NCBI GenBank assembly: GCA_022340305.1
Contig: JAJDOF010000045.1
Coordinates: 1-61,941 of the forward strand
Source of the DNA: Gammaproteobacteria bacterium
GTDB lineage: Bacteria; Pseudomonadota; Gammaproteobacteria; GCA-001735895
DNA: 61,941 bases
Direction: 5' to 3'
Made by a program: the position numbers and the translations under genes. Shown piece by piece: positions 51,062-61,696 of the stretch (its first letter is position 1; the number at the start of each line of letters is the position of its first letter). The notes beneath the pieces were generated by a model. The model was not told the DNA's origin. It saw nothing but the letters and a program-made list of their open reading frames with translations, and made no database searches.

Positions 51062-52837
51062 ATGACACAGGTACCAGTGCGCAAGCTAGCCGTTTTATTG
51101 CATGCCGACGTTTTCGGTTCGACCGCCCTGGTGCAGGCGAATGAGGCGCTGGCGCACCAGCGCATTCTGTCCTGTTTTCAGTGTTTCGCCGGCATTATAA
51201 AATCCTATGGCGGTACCGCACGCGAGGTGCGCGGCGATGCCGTGGTCGCGGAGTTCGAGCGCGCATCAGACGCGGTATGCGCCGCGCTCGCCTTCCAGTC
51301 GGACCAGGCGGGCTTCATCGCCATGCTCGAAGACCAGATTCGCCCAAGGTTGCGCATCGGTATCTCTATTGGCGAGGTGGTGATCGCAGACCGAACCATC
51401 ACCGGTGCGGGTATCGTGATGGCGCAACGTCTCGAACAACTGGCGCCGGCCGGCGGAGTCGTAATCCAGGGCGCGGCCTATGAAACCATTCCGCGCAGAC
51501 TGCCTTTCGATTTTCGGTCGCTCGGCGAACAAACCATCAAGGGTTTCGAAGAAACGGTACGTGCGTTCCAGGTCACGCTGCAAGCCGGTGCAGAGATCCC
51601 GGAGCCTGACTCGTCGCCAGCCCGCAGGGGGTTACTGGCGTTGCCGGATAAACCCTCGATCGCAGTACTGCCGTTCGCCAACATGAGCGGCGATCCGCAA
51701 CAGGAATATTTCAGTGATGGGATTTCCGAAGACATCATTACGGCGTTGTCACGCATGCCCTGGTTTTTTGTAATATCGCGCAATTCTTCGTTTATTTACA
51801 AGGGGCAACGGGTCGATATACGCAGCGCCGCCGAGGAACTGGGTGTTCAATACGTGCTTGAAGGTAGCGTGCGTAAATCCGGTGAGCGCGTGCGCGTCAC
51901 CGCACAGCTCGTCGATGCAATCAGCGACAAGCACGTCTGGGCCGGAAAATTCGATCGCGACCTGGCCGATGTTTTCGCCGTACAGGATGAAGTTGTCGAC
52001 AGTATCGTCGGCGAGGTTGCGCCCGAGTTTCTTTCCGCCGAGGCGAAGCGTGCGCAGCGCGCCGACCCGACCACCTTGAATGCCTGGGACTGCGTGATGC
52101 GTGGGCGCTGGCACATGTGGAAGCTGGCGCGGGAGCACCTTGCGCAGGCGCGGATCTTGTTCGAGCGCGCGATCAAACTGGTTCCAGGCGGTGAGTTCGG
52201 CGCTAGCGACCTTGCCTTCACCCATATGCTGGAGGCGTATTACAGCTGGACCGTCTCACGTGATCGCTCGATGCAGGACATGATGCGTTACGCACAACAG
52301 GCGGTCGCCGCCGATGACCACGATGCCTGGGCACACACCACACTGGGTTTGGCCAAGCTGTTTGCGTTGAAATGGGACGAGGCGCTGGCATCGCTCGATC
52401 ATGCGATTGCACTTTATCCCAACTTTGCGCCTGCGCTGGGCATGAAATGCCTGGTACATTCCTGTATGGGCGAAACCGATGAAGCGCTCGTCTGCTTCGA
52501 CGAGGCGGTGCGGCTCAGTCCGCACGACAGCCTGACGCCGATGTGGTTGATGGGTAAGTTCTGGGCTTACTGGGAGGCAAAACGATTTGCCGAGGCGCAG
52601 GCGACGGCGGCCGAGTTTGTGCGCCTGGCGCCGGATAACCCGACCGCGCGCCGCCAACTGGCGGCGGTATACTCGATTGCGGGGAATACCGAAGACGCGC
52701 GGCATCTGCTGCAGGAATACCTGCAGCTCGAACCGGATCACACCGCGGACAACATTCGCGGACGCCTGCCGGCTAAAAACCCGGCGATGGTGGAAATGTT
52801 CATCGACGCCCTGTGCGATGCCGGCCTGCCACGCTAG
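51062..52837 (+). CDS. Adenylate/guanylate cyclase-like domain + TolB-like domain + TPR protein
   Basis: A 591-residue protein in three parts: a class III nucleotidyl cyclase homology domain (residues 5-180), a FlgO/TolB_N-like domain (about 195-325; KPSIAVLPFANMSGDPQQEYFSDGISEDI), and tetratricopeptide repeats (about 390-570). In the cyclase part the metal-binding aspartates D16 (LLHADVFGS) and D59 (VRGDAVVAEF) remain, as does the arginine R123 (IVMAQRLE), but the canonical base-specifying Asp and the transition-state Asn align with Ala116 and Val119. It may be catalytically weak or a nucleotide sensor. No signal peptide, so cytoplasmic. Common architecture in soil and marine bacteria, function unknown. 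Confidence 0.85.
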   Translation: MTQVPVRKLAVLLHADVFGSTALVQANEALAHQRILSCFQCFAGIIKSYGGTAREVRGDAVVAEFERASDAVCAALAFQSDQAGFIAMLEDQIRPRLRIGISIGEVVIADRTITGAGIVMAQRLEQLAPAGGVVIQGAAYETIPRRLPFDFRSLGEQTIKGFEETVRAFQVTLQAGAEIPEPDSSPARRGLLALPDKPSIAVLPFANMSGDPQQEYFSDGISEDIITALSRMPWFFVISRNSSFIYKGQRVDIRSAAEELGVQYVLEGSVRKSGERVRVTAQLVDAISDKHVWAGKFDRDLADVFAVQDEVVDSIVGEVAPEFLSAEAKRAQRADPTTLNAWDCVMRGRWHMWKLAREHLAQARILFERAIKLVPGGEFGASDLAFTHMLEAYYSWTVSRDRSMQDMMRYAQQAVAADDHDAWAHTTLGLAKLFALKWDEALASLDHAIALYPNFAPALGMKCLVHSCMGETDEALVCFDEAVRLSPHDSLTPMWLMGKFWAYWEAKRFAEAQATAAEFVRLAPDNPTARRQLAAVYSIAGNTEDARHLLQEYLQLEPDHTADNIRGRLPAKNPAMVEMFIDALCDAGLPR

Positions 52838-52846
52838 TTGCCCCGG

Positions 52847-53236
52847 TTATAAGCCTGGCTTTTTTGTAAAGGCTCGGCGCTTGAGCTGCCAACTCCACAG
52901 GGCAGCGATAAAAAGTACCAGCAAGGCAAAGGATTCAATTACCTTGTTGAAATGAATGTACATCATGCCGATCAAGGTAACGCTGGCAAGCGTGGCAAAA
53001 AACAGAGGACCGTATTTTCGATATGTTCTGAAATCCTTGAATATTAGCAACAGGGTCAGGATAGCAAGCAACGAGATCGCGGCAGCTTGCAGATGCGGGT
53101 TGATCGAGATAGATATGCCGATGGTAGAGAGTGCGGCGATCAAAATGAGCGTGCCGTTGCAGGCAAGGAAAGCGAAGACGACAACCAGCGGCGCCAGCTT
53201 GCTCGCCTTGGCGGATTTATGCCTGCTGTCAACCAT
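52847..53236 (-). CDS. Small membrane protein of unknown function, four helices
   Basis: A 129-residue protein starting MVDSRHKSAK, a basic cytoplasmic start followed by four predicted helices (LAPLVVVFAFLACNG..., HLQAAAISLLAILTLLLIF, YGPLFFATLASVTLIGMMYI, SFALLVLFIAALWSW) and a basic tail. A single cysteine sits in the first helix. Size and helix plan vaguely resemble MerC-type proteins, but the paired cysteines of MerC are missing. GAGGAG seven bases before the ATG supports the start. I do not recognise the family. Confidence 0.65.
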   Translation of the reverse strand: MVDSRHKSAKASKLAPLVVVFAFLACNGTLILIAALSTIGISISINPHLQAAAISLLAILTLLLIFKDFRTYRKYGPLFFATLASVTLIGMMYIHFNKVIESFALLVLFIAALWSWQLKRRAFTKKPGL

Positions 53237-53292
53237 TCGCAACTCCTCTAGCAGGCAGTCCGATATGCCGCCGGCCGTTTAGCCTGGCCGGT

Positions 53293-54156
53293 TTATTTTT
53301 TACCGAGCAACTCGACCAGTGCGGTGAGTGCCTTGTCCTCGAGACCGGCATCGACGCCCTGATGCGCGAGATCACTGAACAATTGTGGTAGCTCGGCCGC
53401 CGTACCGGTTGCCTTGAAGGTACTGAGCGCATCGTCCAGTGCGGCGGCGTAGGTGGCCATGGTAGCGGGTGGATTGTCGAAGTTTCCGCCCGGCACGGTA
53501 TCGGCAAAATACTGGTAGTAACTCGGCAGAACTCCAAGTGAAACTGGAATCTGTTCGGCGAAAACATCGAGCGGTATGCCTGCCTGTTTGCATACCAGGC
53601 CGCCATAAATCATGCCGAACATGAATCCCTGGCGGGTGGTGAACAAGGCCGCGAACAGTGCCGCGACCATGCCGGCCTCGGTGCCGACGTGCCTGGAACT
53701 GCCGCCCAGCGTGGTGATCACCCGCTGCCAGTTTTGCCAGACTTCGGGCTCGCCTACCACGGTGAGTACGGTTTCGTCTTTACCGATCGCGGTCGGGTAG
53801 GCGTTGATGATGCCGATCAACCAGCTGGCGCCGTTTTGGGTCAGCAGCGCAGCGAGCTGTTCCGCCTCGGCGGCGCCGCCGGTGCTCAGCTCTATGATGG
53901 TCTTGCCTGCCAGTGCAGCCGTCAGGCCTTGCAGTAACTCGATTGTTTGCTCGTGGGAGGTGATACAGGTAATTGTCGCCGGGCTTGAAGCGATGGCGGA
54001 CCCGGCGGATTCGGCTAGCTGGGCTCCGGCGGCGCGCAAGGGCTTGGCCTTATCGAGCGAGCGGTTCCATACCGTGACCGAGAACCCTTTATCCAGTAGG
54101 GTCGACGCCAGTGCGCTGCCCATGGCGCCGAGACCAATCACTGAAATATCCGTCAT
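53293..54156 (-). CDS. NAD(P)-dependent oxidoreductase, imine-reductase-like
   Basis: A 287-residue protein of the 6-phosphogluconate/beta-hydroxyacid dehydrogenase superfamily. The nucleotide fold is ISVIGLGAMGSALASTLLDK with VWNRSLDKAKPL, the NADPH-type loop (NRS) of imine reductases. GIINAYPTAIGKDETVLTVVG also follows the imine-reductase pattern. At the position of the hydroxyacid dehydrogenase catalytic lysine (G-x-x-x-K-x-x-N) the chain reads EAGMVAALFAALF, so that chemistry is unlikely. Two starts are possible: ATG 54156 (chosen, AAGG just upstream) or ATG 54177. Substrate unknown; a cyclic imine is a guess. Cupin gene upstream on the same strand. Confidence 0.78.
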   Translation of the reverse strand: MTDISVIGLGAMGSALASTLLDKGFSVTVWNRSLDKAKPLRAAGAQLAESAGSAIASSPATITCITSHEQTIELLQGLTAALAGKTIIELSTGGAAEAEQLAALLTQNGASWLIGIINAYPTAIGKDETVLTVVGEPEVWQNWQRVITTLGGSSRHVGTEAGMVAALFAALFTTRQGFMFGMIYGGLVCKQAGIPLDVFAEQIPVSLGVLPSYYQYFADTVPGGNFDNPPATMATYAAALDDALSTFKATGTAAELPQLFSDLAHQGVDAGLEDKALTALVELLGKK

Positions 54157-54249
54157 CACCTTGCCCTGATTACCCATTGAGTCCTGACCTAGACTACTCC
54201 ATTGACTGCCGAAGTTAAAGACGGGTTGCCTGCGAGCCGGACGCCAGCG

Positions 54250-54633
54250 TCACAGGTCGATCGAACTGTGATCGGCAGGCGAGGCGAGTTCGAAAATCTC
54301 GATATCCTCGGAATATTCCATGAAATCATGCACGTGACCGGGCGGGTGGTAGACAAAGTCGCCGGCATTAAGAATAAACTCACCTTCACCCTCGTAGTAC
54401 ATCTTTACCCAGCCCTTCAGAACATACATTATCTGAAAGCTGTAGTTGTGGTAATGACGACCAGTAGAACCACCGAGGCTGTTGGCGCGTGTCACCCAGG
54501 CATCATACTGACCGTTGGTTGCGGCATTGAGTCCGAGGTCTCGTATCTTGAGCCAGTCACGGTAGCCGTGCATCGGTTCGAAATGAGCATCCTCGTGGCG
54601 TGACAGGCAAAAACGGGGTTGTTGCTGTGGCAT
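54250..54633 (-). CDS. Cupin-domain protein
   Basis: A 127-residue single-domain cupin. Cupin motif 1 appears as GRHYHNYSFQIMYVLKGWVKMYY (two histidines and a Gln where Glu is usual) and motif 2 as NAGDFVYHPPGHVHDF (final histidine), so a metal site is likely. Start ATG at 54633 has GGAG seven bases upstream; the frame extends ten codons further without such a site. Could be a sugar-binding, dioxygenase or small regulatory cupin; it lies upstream of the imine-reductase-like gene by about 90 bases and may share its transcript. Confidence 0.82.
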   Translation of the reverse strand: MPQQQPRFCLSRHEDAHFEPMHGYRDWLKIRDLGLNAATNGQYDAWVTRANSLGGSTGRHYHNYSFQIMYVLKGWVKMYYEGEGEFILNAGDFVYHPPGHVHDFMEYSEDIEIFELASPADHSSIDL

Positions 54634-54810
54634 ACTATCGCTCCGGTTGGGGTTGAAGACCAATTACACCATAATAAGCGATGCGTTTTGACCGATTCCC
54701 CCAGGTTGCTGATTGATCGATGCGGCGCGCAATAGCAGGCCCTGGCCGGCCCCGCGCAGATGCCTGGACCGAGCCCCGGAATTATTCTGTGAATCAGGCG
54801 GTTAAAGGCA

Positions 54811-54839
54811 TTGACCTGCAGTACGCCAGCGGCTAGAAT
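54811..54839 (+). promoter_or_regulatory. Sigma-70 promoter of rplU-rpmA
   Basis: TTGACC (54811-54816), a 17-base spacer, and TAGAAT (54834-54839) form a near-consensus -35/-10 pair. Transcription would start about 30 bases before the rplU ATG, which has GGAG in its leader. This is the clearest housekeeping promoter in the window. Confidence 0.75.
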
Positions 54840-54874
54840 TCGCCCCCTTTTTCAGTATTGCTGCGGAGTAACAC

Positions 54875-55186
54875 ATGTACGCTGTCATCGCCACCGGCGG
54901 AAAACAGTACAAGGTAACCAAGGGCGAAACCCTGCGCGTAGAAAAGCTCGATGGCGAAGAAGGTTCGACCGTCAAGCTCGATGGCGTCCTTATGATTGCC
55001 GATGGCGACAAAGTTGAAGTGGGCACTCCGACACTCGACAAAGCCAGCGTGACTGCCAGGATCATGGCACACGGCCGCGGTAAGAAGGTCGAAATCATAA
55101 AGTTTCGTCGGCGCAAGCACTCGCGCACCCAGGCAGGACATCGCCAGAGCTACACTGAAATCGAAGTTACCGATATCAAGGCATAG
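54875..55186 (+). CDS. rplU: 50S ribosomal protein L21
   Basis: A 103-residue ribosomal protein, [20 protein letters not shown] being the standard L21 start, ending with the RNA-binding [20 protein letters not shown] region. It binds 23S rRNA with L20. Precedes rpmA by ten bases under a near-consensus promoter. Confidence 0.98.
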   Translation: MYAVIATGGKQYKVTKGETLRVEKLDGEEGSTVKLDGVLMIADGDKVEVGTPTLDKASVTARIMAHGRGKKVEIIKFRRRKHSRTQAGHRQSYTEIEVTDIKA

Positions 55187-55196
55187 GAACTGAATA

Positions 55197-55451
55197 ATGG
55201 CACATAAGAAAGCGGCGGGCAGTACCCGCAACGGTCGCGATTCCGAGTCCAAACGGCTGGGCGTGAAGAAATTTGGCGGTGAAGCGGTCATTCCGGGCAA
55301 TATCCTGGTGCGTCAGCGTGGTACCAAGTTCCACCCCGGCGACAATGTCGGTTGCGGCAAGGATCATACCCTCTATGCGAAAGCCGAGGGGAAGGTCGAA
55401 TTCAATGTCAAGGGACGCCATAACCGTACTTTTATCAGCGTGGTTAACTAG
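55197..55451 (+). CDS. rpmA: 50S ribosomal protein L27
   Basis: An 84-residue protein starting [20 protein letters not shown], the conserved N-terminal tail that reaches the peptidyl-transferase centre; no propeptide is present, as expected outside Firmicutes. [18 protein letters not shown] follows. An intrinsic terminator lies 26 bases after the stop, so obgE likely has its own promoter or is reached by read-through. Confidence 0.98.
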   Translation: MAHKKAAGSTRNGRDSESKRLGVKKFGGEAVIPGNILVRQRGTKFHPGDNVGCGKDHTLYAKAEGKVEFNVKGRHNRTFISVVN

Positions 55452-55477
55452 CGAACGCCAGCGTTTACACTGGATTC

Positions 55478-55508
55478 AAAAAGCCTCGCCCTCGCGAGGC
55501 TTTTTTTT
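55478..55508 (+). terminator. Intrinsic terminator after rpmA
   Basis: GCCTCG-CCCTCG-CGAGGC, flanked by an A-run on the left and nine T residues on the right, is a textbook rho-independent terminator between rpmA and obgE. Confidence 0.9.
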
Positions 55509-55513
55509 ATTAA

Positions 55514-57670
<2,157 letters not shown>

Positions 57671-57674
<4 letters not shown>

Positions 57675-58210
57675 GAACTAAGGTAACCTGTTTTGCGGCC
57701 AGCAGCAGCCGCAGCTCGATCAACCGGCAGTTCGTTACCTGTGCCGCCGGGCTGGTCGAGGATGCCGAGGTCGAAATTCTCGACCTCAATGATTTCGAAC
57801 TGCCCCTGTTCAGCGTCGATCGCGAGGCCGAACTTGGACAGCCGCAACCGGCACAGGAGTTCCTCGACAAGATCCATGATAGCGATGCACTGATCATTTC
57901 CTTTGCCGAACATAACGGCTGTTACAGCGCGGCGTATAAAAATCTTTATGACTGGATGTCGCGCATCGAGGCAAAAGTCTACAAGGACAAAAAAATAGTT
58001 TTGCTGGCCACCTCACCGGGCGGTCGCGGCGGTCAGTCGGTGCTGGAGCTGGCGCTTGTCCAGATCCCGAGGTTCGGTGGCGACATTCGCGGTTGCGTGT
58101 CGATGCCGAATTTTTATGAGAACTTCGATAGTGAACGCGGAGTGGTCAACAACAGTGAAATCGCAACTGAATTGAAGGAGGCGATCCAGCGTCTGTTGAG
58201 CGATGACTGA
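57671..58210 (+). CDS. NAD(P)H-dependent FMN reductase (flavodoxin-like)
   Basis: A 179-residue flavodoxin-fold protein. The phosphate loop appears as [14 protein letters not shown], and the flavin loop as [23 protein letters not shown] (where family members have xPEYNxSxPxxLKNxxDW) and TSPGGRGG. Reduces quinones, azo compounds or free FMN. It overlaps proB (ATGA) and the DODA-type gene downstream (8 bases), so the trio is co-translated. Substrate not predictable. Confidence 0.88.
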
Positions 58211-59000
58211 TAGGGCGACAGTACTTTACATCCCGCACGGTGGCGGGCCGTTACCCTTGATGGGCGATTCCGGTCACGCCGATCTGAACCGTTTTTTGCG
58301 CGACTTCCCGACCAGCATCGACAAGCCGGATGCGATCGTCGTGATCAGCGCGCACTGGGAAGAGACGGATATCGCGATTACCGCGTCCGCAAACCCGCCG
58401 CTGCTGTACGATTACTTTGGCTTTCCACCCGAAACCTACGCCTATCAGTACCCGGCGGCCGGGCATCCGCAACTGGCCGAACGTGTGCACAGGCTGCTGC
58501 ACAGCGCCGGCATCGAGTCACGGCTGGATACGCAGCGAGGTTTCGATCACGGCCTGTTTGTGCCGCTGTTGCTGATGTATCCCGAGGCCGATATCCCCTG
58601 CATCCAGGTTTCCCTGTCGGCGAGCCTCGATGCCGGGTTACATGTGCGCATCGGCAAGGCCCTGGCCGCGCTCAAAAGCGACAACCTGCTGGTGCTCGGC
58701 TCGGGTTTTTCATTTCATAACATGCAGGCGTTGATGAGCAAGCGCGACGATTCTATCGATCCGCGCAACCAGGCCTTCGAGGACTGGCTGGCACAAACCC
58801 TGAGCGCTTCGGCCCTGCCGGAAGTCGAGCGCGAACAGCGCCTGGTGAACTGGCAGGCAGCGCCGCATGCGGCCTATTGCCATCCGCGCAGCGAGCACCT
58901 GTTACCCTTGCACCTGTGCTACGGTATCGGTCAGGGCGTTGCCCGCAAGGTCTTTCAGCAACCGGTGGCGCGCTTTATCGCAAGCGCCTACCAGTGGTAG
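58203..59000 (+). CDS. Class III extradiol ring-cleavage dioxygenase (DODA/YgiD type)
   Basis: A 265-residue member of the LigB superfamily. The single metal site histidines appear in VLYIPHGGGPLPLM, VVISAHWEETDIAI, and FDHGLFVPLLLMYP, with the SGFSFHNM loop near residue 175. Bacterial members open catechol-type rings such as 4,5-DOPA; YgiD of E. coli does so. Made together with the upstream FMN reductase, suggesting quinone/catechol handling. Zinc versus iron cannot be read from sequence. Confidence 0.9.
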   Translation: MTDRATVLYIPHGGGPLPLMGDSGHADLNRFLRDFPTSIDKPDAIVVISAHWEETDIAITASANPPLLYDYFGFPPETYAYQYPAAGHPQLAERVHRLLHSAGIESRLDTQRGFDHGLFVPLLLMYPEADIPCIQVSLSASLDAGLHVRIGKALAALKSDNLLVLGSGFSFHNMQALMSKRDDSIDPRNQAFEDWLAQTLSASALPEVEREQRLVNWQAAPHAAYCHPRSEHLLPLHLCYGIGQGVARKVFQQPVARFIASAYQW

Positions 59001-59089
59001 TCAGGCGCCATCCTGTAACAGGTTGTTGTTCAAGTCGCTGAATTATATCTTCAAAATAATTTCAGGGAGCGGGTAAAAACGCGGTTCGA

Positions 59090-60064
59090 TCAGTTTGCAT
59101 CCTGGGGCGCGATGCCGGTTGCCTGCACGGGCAATACGGCGGTCTCGGGCAAGTCGATCTTGCGTTCGCGGTACCAGATGTAGAGACTGCTGCTGACCAG
59201 CACCGCAATGCCGATGAAGGTAGTCGGCCCGGGCGTTTCGTTCCAGAACAGGAAGCCGAACAACACCGCCCATAGAATATAGGTGAATTCAAACGGTGCG
59301 ATCGCACTGGCTTCGGACACGCAGTAAGCCTGCGACAGGCAGTAAAAGCCGATCGCCGCAATCATGCCGATCGCCAGCATCAACAGCGAGTCGAAGCTCC
59401 CCGGCATCATCCAGTCGCGCCCGAAAAAAGCAAGTGACGGATGGCTCGACGAGACCGACAGTATTCCGCTGTGCATTGACAGGCTGAGGATGGCGCTGGC
59501 GCAGGTAAAGACAAAAATAGCGTTGAAGGCGATAGTCAAAGGGTGATCGTGACTGCCGAGAAAGCGCGTGAAAATAGTTTGCGTCGCGTAAGTTAGCGCG
59601 GCAAGGAATGCGAACAATACCGCCAGCGGATTGAACTCCCCGCGCGGTGACAAAATGATCAATATGCCGGCGAAGCCCACGATTACCGCCCCCCAGCGGC
59701 GGATACCCACCTTTTCGCGCAGAATCACCGCGGACATGGCGGTCACGAACAACGGCATGGTGAAGGTGATCGTCACGACCTCGGCCAGCGGCATCGCGGC
59801 GACCGCGAGGTAGTAGCAGGTATAGGACGAAAATCCGAACAGGCCGCGACACAGCATCAGCAGGGGCCGTTTCGACAGCAGCGGGATGCGTTCGCGCATC
59901 ATTGCAAACAGCGACAGTAACAGCAGCATCGCGATAAGGCCCCGCACAAAAACGATTTGCAGGACCGAGTAATCACCGCTGAAATACTTGATGATGACGT
60001 CCTGGATCGAGAACAGGAACAGGCCGAATACCAGAATGCTGGCGCCACCGGCGGCACCGGTCAT
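59090..60064 (-). CDS. DMT-superfamily (EamA) exporter
   Basis: A 324-residue membrane protein with ten helices formed by two EamA repeats; FSIQDVIIKYFSGDYSVLQI and the second-repeat FEFTYILWAVLFGFLFWNET are typical. Exports small metabolites such as amino acids. The start is either ATG 60064 (chosen) or GTG 60088; neither has a good ribosome site. It is divergent from a LysR regulator, which is the usual arrangement for regulated exporters. Confidence 0.87.
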   Translation of the reverse strand: MTGAAGGASILVFGLFLFSIQDVIIKYFSGDYSVLQIVFVRGLIAMLLLLSLFAMMRERIPLLSKRPLLMLCRGLFGFSSYTCYYLAVAAMPLAEVVTITFTMPLFVTAMSAVILREKVGIRRWGAVIVGFAGILIILSPRGEFNPLAVLFAFLAALTYATQTIFTRFLGSHDHPLTIAFNAIFVFTCASAILSLSMHSGILSVSSSHPSLAFFGRDWMMPGSFDSLLMLAIGMIAAIGFYCLSQAYCVSEASAIAPFEFTYILWAVLFGFLFWNETPGPTTFIGIAVLVSSSLYIWYRERKIDLPETAVLPVQATGIAPQDAN

Positions 60065-60168
60065 GTGATTTAAGATTCGCGTTACCACGCTAGTAACCGG
60101 AAATATAACGAGAAATGAAGTTTAGGTGATCGCAGGCATTTGAAAAACAACTTTTTATGGTTAGTATG

Positions 60169-60183
60169 ATCGGGTTATCCGAT
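60169..60183. promoter_or_regulatory. Small palindrome upstream of the LysR gene
   Basis: ATCGG-GTTAT-CCGAT in the gap between the divergent exporter and LysR genes, 22 bases before the LysR start. Position fits autoregulation, but the sequence is not the T-N11-A form usual for LysR-type regulators. Confidence 0.3.
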
Positions 60184-60205
60184 TGAGGCATCGCCTGGAA
60201 CTGTT

Positions 60206-61066
60206 GTGAAAATCGACCATATTCGAACCTTTCTGGAAATATCCGATTGCGGTAATTTCAACCGCGCCGCCGAGAATCTGCACGTCACCCAGTCGACTGT
60301 CAGCGCGCGCGTCAAGGCGATGGAAGACCGCTTTGGCAGGATTTTGTTCAAACGCGGCCATTCGGGTGTCGAATTGACCTCGGCTGGCCAGCATTTCCGC
60401 CAGTATGCACTCAACATTCAACGCCTCTGGCAGCAGGCGCAACAGCGCATATCGTTACCGGAAAATTTCAGCCACGGCATTGGTCTCGGCTCGCAGGTCA
60501 GCCTGTGGGACAGCCTGATCCTGAAATGGATTCCGTGGATGCGCCACAATGCGAGTGACATTGCGATTCACGTCGAAGCGGATTATTCACCGAGCCTGAT
60601 GCGCCAACTCTCCGACGGTCTGCTCGATATCGGCGTGATGTATAATCCGCGCCAGACGCCGGGGCTGGTGATCGAGGACTTGCTCGAAGAAACCCTGATC
60701 CTGGTGGCCACCGATCAGCGCAAGTTGACGGAAGGCTGGATCGAGGATTACGTGTTTGTCGACTGGGGGGCCGAATTTCGCCGCCGCCACAGCGAGGCTT
60801 TTCCCGATATGGATACGCCGGCGGTTTCGGTTGGACTGGGTTCGCTCGGGCTCGAGTATATCCGCCAGAATGGAGGGTCGGGTTATTTTCCGATGCGCGT
60901 GGTGCAGCCGGCTATCGATCGCGCTGAACTGTTCGTGGTCGCGGAAGCGCCGACCATGCAGCGCCCGGCCTACATGGTCTACCCCGAGGTGGCACGCTTT
61001 CGCGAAACCCTCGAGCTGGCGTTGACTGGCTTACGGGAAATCGCTCGGCAATGGGAGCCGCGCTGA
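60206..61066 (+). CDS. LysR-family transcriptional regulator
   Basis: A 286-residue regulator with the N-terminal winged helix (IRTFLEISDCGNFNRAAENL; HVTQSTVSARVKAMEDRFG) and a periplasmic-binding-protein-like effector domain from about residue 90. Start is GTG at 60206. Divergent from the EamA exporter, so that gene is its likely target. Effector unknown. Confidence 0.92.
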   Translation: MKIDHIRTFLEISDCGNFNRAAENLHVTQSTVSARVKAMEDRFGRILFKRGHSGVELTSAGQHFRQYALNIQRLWQQAQQRISLPENFSHGIGLGSQVSLWDSLILKWIPWMRHNASDIAIHVEADYSPSLMRQLSDGLLDIGVMYNPRQTPGLVIEDLLEETLILVATDQRKLTEGWIEDYVFVDWGAEFRRRHSEAFPDMDTPAVSVGLGSLGLEYIRQNGGSGYFPMRVVQPAIDRAELFVVAEAPTMQRPAYMVYPEVARFRETLELALTGLREIARQWEPR

Positions 61067-61139
61067 GATTACGGGAAGGCTGGCTGGGAAGATTAAATCA
61101 CTGACGGATGTGAGGCAGGTCTGCCGTACGACGCAGCGG

Positions 61140-61373
61140 CTATCGAATCAGGGTATTTTCGCGGATATCGTCGAGTTGTTCTTCGAGCTTCTTGATTGCA
61201 TTGCTGTAGTAATCGAGCCGCGCCGGATCGGGGTTATTTTCCGAGATCTTGTCAAAGGCATCGGTCATTTCCTTGATGGCGCGCTCGATCCTGATTTCCT
61301 CGACCGACAGGTCGAAGTTTCTTAGCCTCGTGCTCGCCGTAGGAGCCACCTTGGTTGAGGGTATGATTTTCAT
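61140..61373 (-). CDS. Small helical hypothetical protein
   Basis: A 77-residue charged protein, MKIIPSTKVAPTASTR followed by two amphipathic helices (SVEEIRIERAIKEMTDAFDKI; DYYSNAIKKLEEQLDDIREN), probably a coiled-coil. No homologue is recognised. It is on the same strand as the rubredoxin and carbonic anhydrase genes, 148 bases further downstream. Codon use looks like its neighbours, so I think it real. Confidence 0.55.
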   Translation of the reverse strand: MKIIPSTKVAPTASTRLRNFDLSVEEIRIERAIKEMTDAFDKISENNPDPARLDYYSNAIKKLEEQLDDIRENTLIR

Positions 61374-61521
61374 TTGCCGGCACCACCTGAGTTAAATTAT
61401 GGTAACAGCCCGTCGAACAGGCTTCATGGGGTACTTATAGTCAAGTATTCCCGGGTTATAAAGAAATTATTCGATTTTAACCAGGGGCCTGTTGCTCCGC
61501 GCGCTGCTAATTGTACCCTAG

Positions 61522-61686
61522 TTATGTCTCGATCATTTCGAAATCATCCTTGCCCATGCCGCAATCCGGGCACAACCAGTCAACAGGTACGTCATCCCAG
61601 CGCGTGCCAGCGGCAATGCCGTCTTCCGGCCAGCCTTCGGCTTCGTCGTAGATAAACCCGCAAACAATGCATTCCCAGCGTTTCAT
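61522..61686 (-). CDS. rubA: Rubredoxin
   Basis: A 54-residue iron protein: [17 protein letters not shown] at the start and [15 protein letters not shown] near the end give the Fe(Cys)4 site C6-x2-C9 and C39-x2-C42. Rubredoxins carry single electrons to alkane hydroxylases, oxygen or superoxide reductases, among others. It begins ten bases after the carbonic-anhydrase-like gene and is probably co-transcribed with it. Confidence 0.95.
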   Translation of the reverse strand: MKRWECIVCGFIYDEAEGWPEDGIAAGTRWDDVPVDWLCPDCGMGKDDFEMIET

Positions 61687-61696
61687 AGCAGAGGCC

